Positions 60,587-64,000 of a stretch of 64,000 nucleotides of DNA are shown here, piece by piece. Each line of letters opens with the position of its first letter. Within the stretch, counting starts at the first letter, position 1. The notes below the pieces were generated by a model. That model ran no database searches. It was not told the origin of the DNA and saw only the letters and a list, made by a program, of their open reading frames with translations. A program made the translations under genes and the position numbers. The DNA is from Natrinema altunense. Its GTDB lineage: Archaea; Halobacteriota; Halobacteria; Halobacteriales; Natrialbaceae. The DNA lies in NCBI RefSeq assembly GCF_000731985.1, contig NZ_JNCS01000013.1, forward strand, positions 22,996 through 86,995. The letters are read 5' to 3'.

Positions 60587-62067
60587 TGGGAGTTCGAAGT
60601 CGCATTCGTTCCCTGTTTAAGGGGCCCGAGGAGTTCGACCTCACCGCGGGGAGCATCGGCAAGCCCCTGTTTTTCTTGTCGATGCCGATCGTCGTGACGA
60701 ACCTCTTCCAGACGGCGTATAACCTCGCGGACACGTTCTGGCTCGGCCAGTATAACACGGATGCCCTGGCAGCGATCAGCTTCGCGTTCCCGATGGTCTT
60801 CCTGCTCATCTCGCTCGGGATGGGAATCTCCGTCGCTGGCAGCGTCCTCGTCGCACAGTTTACCGGTGCGGACGAAGAACGCGAAGCCGAGTACGCCGCC
60901 TCGCAGACGGTGACGTTCGCCGCTATCGCCGCAGTCATTCTCGGCGGCGTCGGCTACGTCGGCGTCGACACGTTCCTCAGCCTGCTGGGCGCCTCACAGG
61001 ATGTGCTGCCGCTGGCGACCAGCTATATGGAAGTCGTTTCTCTCGGCCTGCTATTTATGTTCGGGTTCGCTGTATTCGTCGCACTTATGCGAGGGTACGG
61101 CGACACGATCACGCCGATGCTCGTCATGTTCGGATCGGTAGTACTCAACATTATCATCGATCCGTTCCTGATCTTCGGCTGGACGATCGTCGAGAACGCC
61201 CCGCTCGTCGGTACGCTCTCGTTCCCGGAGCTCGGCATCCAGGGCGCGGCCATCGCCACCGTGTTCTCACGTGCGCTCGCACTGGTCGTCGGTCTAGCAA
61301 TTATGTTCCGCGGGAACCGTGGTATCCAAATCAATCTCCATGATATGGTCCCTGACCTCTCGTATCTCCGCCGCCTCGTTCGTATCGGCTTGCCGGCGTC
61401 CATCGAGGGAACTGGCCGAGCGGTCTCGATGAACTTGCTGTTGGTCATCGTTGCGATGTTCCCGGACACGGTCGTGGCTGCGTACGGTATCGGTACGCGC
61501 GTCTTCTCGGTTGCCTTCCTCCCTGCTCTCGCCGTCGCTCGTGGCGTTGAAACGATGACCGGCCAGAACGTAGGGGCTGCTAAATCGGACCGAGCCGAAC
61601 AAGCGGCGGGGATAGCTGCGAAAGCGCTTTTCGGTATCCTTACGGTCGCAGGAATCGTCGCCTTCCTGTTCCCAGAACCCATCGTCTCGGCGTTCGTCGG
61701 TGCCGACCAAGCGAACGCAACCCAAGTAGTCACTATTGGTACGGAGTTCATCCGGTACGTCGCGCTGACGTTCGGGTTCATGGGCATTATGCGGGCGTAC
61801 ACGGGCAGTTTCCGTGGTGCCGGAAAGACACTCACTGCAGCGGCGATTTCGGTGCTGACGCTTGGTGTTGTTCGCTTTCCGATCGCGTGGATCACTGCGG
61901 GCCCGCTCGGAGAACGTGGTATCTGGCTGTCATTCGCCATCTCGAACATTGCGGGAGCGATCATCGCCTACGCATGGTATCGACGTGGCACGTGGCGCGA
62001 AAGCGATCTCACCGAATCCAAAGTCGACCTCGGTGAAACCAGTGTCGAGGCGGCAGGCGATGACTGA
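60586..62067 (+). CDS. MATE-family multidrug exporter
   Basis: 493 residues, 12 membrane segments. Motifs: PLFFLSMPIVVTNLFQTAYN (helix 1), FWLGQYNTDALAAISFAFP, GRAVSMNLLLVIVAMFPDTV, AVARGVETMTGQNVGA (second half). DinF/NorM-like. It exports cationic compounds with H+ or Na+. Overlaps tetR by one base. Confidence 0.93.
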   Translation: MGVRSRIRSLFKGPEEFDLTAGSIGKPLFFLSMPIVVTNLFQTAYNLADTFWLGQYNTDALAAISFAFPMVFLLISLGMGISVAGSVLVAQFTGADEEREAEYAASQTVTFAAIAAVILGGVGYVGVDTFLSLLGASQDVLPLATSYMEVVSLGLLFMFGFAVFVALMRGYGDTITPMLVMFGSVVLNIIIDPFLIFGWTIVENAPLVGTLSFPELGIQGAAIATVFSRALALVVGLAIMFRGNRGIQINLHDMVPDLSYLRRLVRIGLPASIEGTGRAVSMNLLLVIVAMFPDTVVAAYGIGTRVFSVAFLPALAVARGVETMTGQNVGAAKSDRAEQAAGIAAKALFGILTVAGIVAFLFPEPIVSAFVGADQANATQVVTIGTEFIRYVALTFGFMGIMRAYTGSFRGAGKTLTAAAISVLTLGVVRFPIAWITAGPLGERGIWLSFAISNIAGAIIAYAWYRRGTWRESDLTESKVDLGETSVEAAGDD

Positions 62068-62119
62068 TCCAGCGCCACTCTCCTCGTCACAACTCGACGG
62101 TTGGTTAGAGAGGAACTGT

Positions 62120-62205
62120 CTATAGTAGCAACTGAAAGTCATTGCACACCTGATCGTACGACTGCGTTGCGATCAGTGTGTAAATCGTTTCAGTTGCTAC
62201 TATAG
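62120..62205. repeat. 86-bp inverted-repeat (hairpin) element
   Basis: CTATAGTAGCAACTGAAA (62120-62137) and TTTCAGTTGCTACTATAG (62188-62205) are exact complements. The 50-base middle is itself imperfectly self-complementary (CACACCTGATCG and CGATCAGTGTGT). The right arm is also the left end of the IS6-like element. It could be a MITE or a second IS end. Confidence 0.75.
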
Positions 62206-62893
62206 TTTAGCACCTCCTCGACTGGTGTCTTTCCGTCGAGCGATTGACGGGGTCTCTGATAAGTGTAGTAATGCACGAATTATTCAAGCCACTCTCGAAC
62301 GCTCGCCCGACTGCCCACCCACGAATTATGGAAACGGTTAATGGGCATTGTGAACGTGTGGAACCACGTTTCGATGAGATTCCGGCCGGTATAGTTGACC
62401 CGACCATTCAATCTTAATCGATCAAGGGCAGTCCGATAACCGAACTGATCGACGAGAAATACCGCGTCCGAGAGATCGTGTTTCTCACGGAGTCCATGCA
62501 GAAACGCAGCAGTCGGTTCGGTACCATGGAGTCCGAACAACTGGATGTCGAGAATCACTTCGTACCGATGTCAATTGCAGCGTACAACCAAGACCATTCA
62601 CCGTTGATCTTGATAGCGGTTTTGTCAACGGAGTCCCAATTCGGCTGCACCTCAGGCGGGTCGCCAAAGATACCAAATATCCTATAGATCCACTGAAAGA
62701 TCGATTGATACGAGTGTCCTACGCCGAACAGCCGAAGAATATTTTTTGTCTCTCGAAGCGAACAACCGGTCGCGCGGAGTCGGACGGCGACCCTCCTGAC
62801 GGACGTCGCCGTCCGTTCACGCTCCCAACATTCAATATTCTCCGTCTCCAGCGTCTCTCTGAGCAGTTCTTGGTTAATAATAGGTACTGAAAC
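62187..62893 (-). mobile_element. IS6-family-like insertion sequence (decayed), about 0.7 kb
   Basis: The left end GTTTCAGTTGCTACTATAG (62187-62205) has a partial match at the other side (TAGGTACTGAAAC, 62881-62893), so the element is about 707 bp, the size of small haloarchaeal IS6 elements. No 8-bp target duplication is visible. It holds one broken transposase gene. Confidence 0.7.
62190..62893 (-). pseudogene. IS6-family transposase, broken by a frameshift and a stop
   Basis: The N-terminal frame reads DKTAIKINGEWSWLYAAIDI and then stops at TGA near 62555. The next frame resumes as ILDIQLFGLHGTEPTAAFLH, NGRVNYTGRNLIETWFHTF and RASVREWLE. A one-base loss explains the switch. A TAA then replaces the Gln expected after EWLE, with YQRPRQSLDGKTPVEEVLN continuing. 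The DDE-type motifs identify the family but the gene is not functional as it stands. Confidence 0.85.
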
Positions 62894-63036
62894 CAACGAC
62901 TGACCGCTTCTCAAACGGTCTTAACTAGACAGTGCCGTATCGCGGCTTCCCTCAGAGTGAGAATGTTCCGATCTGGAGCAGAGGCGAGAGCGACGTATCG
63001 ATTTTTCCCATTCGCGCTGGAACACTGTCCACGCAC

Positions 63037-63858
63037 ATGGACGTAACCGAGGACATGGTTCGGGATGTCTGCACGGATGCGGTTTTCGAGCGCGGCGAAC
63101 GATATCTTGCTGAGGGCCGTGTCGATGAGATTCACCGCGTCGACACCACCGTAACCGCCGTCGTAAGCGGCAGCTGTCAGTACGATGTCCGTGTTGACCT
63201 CGCCGCCGACGGGTTTGCCCCGTGGTGCGACTGTCCGTATGACGGGCCGGGAACGTGCAAGCACGTCGTCGCCGTGTTGCTTCAGTGTGTTGACGACCGT
63301 CCCCCAGACGAAGGCGATCGACTCGACGCTGCACTCAACGGTGCCGACATCAACGAGATCCGTGCGTTTCTGCGTGAAGAACTCGTGACCGATGCGGGCC
63401 TCCGCGATCGGTTTCTCGCCCATTCCGGTGGGTCAATGAAGCGGTCGGTCAACGAACTTCGCACCTCGATTGATCGGCGGTTTGAGGAGACGAACCCTGA
63501 GTACGACGTTGTTTTCAAGCCGATCGACTTCACACAGTGGTTCGATCTCGCGAACGAGTACCGCAAGCAGGGACAGTACGGATCGACGATGAGCGTCTAC
63601 CGGGCACTTATCGAGTCGCTCGACGACAACATGGAGCGCGTCGACGGCGCATACGACCACTTCACGAGTGCGTTCAGACGGGCACTCAACGGGTACGTCG
63701 ACTGTGTCGTGGCCACGGAACGCGATGCCGACACGGTCACAGAGTCCGTCCTATTCCTCGATGAGCGAGCGATGTCGGGAACGCCATTCCTCGCGGAACA
63801 CTTCGAGCGGGCAGCGGCCGAGCTCCGAGAAAAGGTGGACGAACAGTCCTGCGAGTAG
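63037..63858 (+). CDS. SWIM zinc-finger domain protein
   Basis: 273 residues from ATG 63037 (an in-frame start further upstream is poor quality). SWIM finger WCDCPYDGPGTCKHVVAVLL (about 65-84; CxC then CxH). The rest is helix-rich with TPR-like stretches. SWIM domains bind DNA or protein; the role here is unknown. Confidence 0.85.
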   Translation: MDVTEDMVRDVCTDAVFERGERYLAEGRVDEIHRVDTTVTAVVSGSCQYDVRVDLAADGFAPWCDCPYDGPGTCKHVVAVLLQCVDDRPPDEGDRLDAALNGADINEIRAFLREELVTDAGLRDRFLAHSGGSMKRSVNELRTSIDRRFEETNPEYDVVFKPIDFTQWFDLANEYRKQGQYGSTMSVYRALIESLDDNMERVDGAYDHFTSAFRRALNGYVDCVVATERDADTVTESVLFLDERAMSGTPFLAEHFERAAAELREKVDEQSCE

Positions 63859-64000
63859 CTCACGCGGCGTCGACGACGTTTGGAGCGTGTCATGACTGGT
63901 CAGTGACGAGCGATACTTGGACTCGCCGATATTGAGGGCCACCGCGTCAGTGGGGGCGGCGACATCAATGGTCGTAGCGCATCATACAAACAGCGATGTA
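63859..64000. other. Right edge of window, no supported gene
   Basis: 142 bases after the SWIM-domain gene. No frame with family content and no complete gene. Confidence 0.4.

Noticed and set aside
1..64000. tRNA, rRNA, CRISPR arrays, replication origin repeats
   Set aside because: No conserved RNA gene sequence, regularly spaced repeat array or ORB-type repeat was seen by eye.

Overview
The window is haloarchaeal chromosome. The DNA is GC-rich and the proteins are acidic. Many genes start within about 30 bp of a TATA-like box, as leaderless haloarchaeal genes do. Families typical of Halobacteria recur: HTH_10 regulators, DUF302, DUF211 plus VIT, many UspA proteins, PhiH1-type winged helices. 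I cannot name the genus from the sequence.

Bases 1-12.8 kb form a sulfur and respiration locus. A DsrE-like protein (cut by the window edge) and TusA diverge from a rhodanese-metallo-beta-lactamase (persulfide dioxygenase-like), a split YeeE/YedE sulfur transporter and a PiT-type anion permease. Cytochrome bd oxidase (cydAB), a heme-copper-like membrane protein with an HTH_10 regulator, a UspA protein, a TauE/SafE exporter and a small cysteine-bearing HTH regulator follow. The related genes at 43.3-47.5 kb (DUF2892, second rhodanese-MBL, DUF302, thioredoxin, thioredoxin reductase) look like a second part of the same system. The inverted repeat TATTG-N2-CAATA lies at the tusA/rhodanese-MBL, TauE, HTH-regulator and thioredoxin promoters, usually directly upstream of the BRE/TATA. 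I read this as an undescribed archaeal reactive-sulfur regulon, comparable in gene content to bacterial CstR and BigR/SqrR regulons but with an unrelated regulator. It is the main finding.

Bases 13-24 kb are accessory: a PIN/antitoxin pair, a RuvC-only TnpB relative beside a coiled-coil protein, an AT-rich island with a frameshifted HEPN protein, a gene remnant and a winged-helix-Fic protein, then HAD, methyltransferase and DUF302 genes and a large HEPN protein. Bases 24-43 kb hold ion transport and stress genes: a Na/Pi-like transporter, NhaP, a UbiB kinase, a CNNM/CBS protein, a P2-type ATPase, DUF211-VIT, and seven UspA genes within 5.5 kb.

Bases 47.8-54.6 kb are a lower-GC metabolic island: PadR, amidohydrolase, Rieske protein, acetyltransferase, methyltransferase, enolase-superfamily enzyme, AzlCD exporter and a winged-helix regulator. 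Bases 55-62 kb hold a copper P-type ATPase with a DsbD_2-type membrane protein, a zinc-ribbon membrane protein, two TetR regulators and a MATE exporter. A decayed IS6-like element and a SWIM-domain protein close the window. I saw no rRNA, tRNA, CRISPR array or replication origin.
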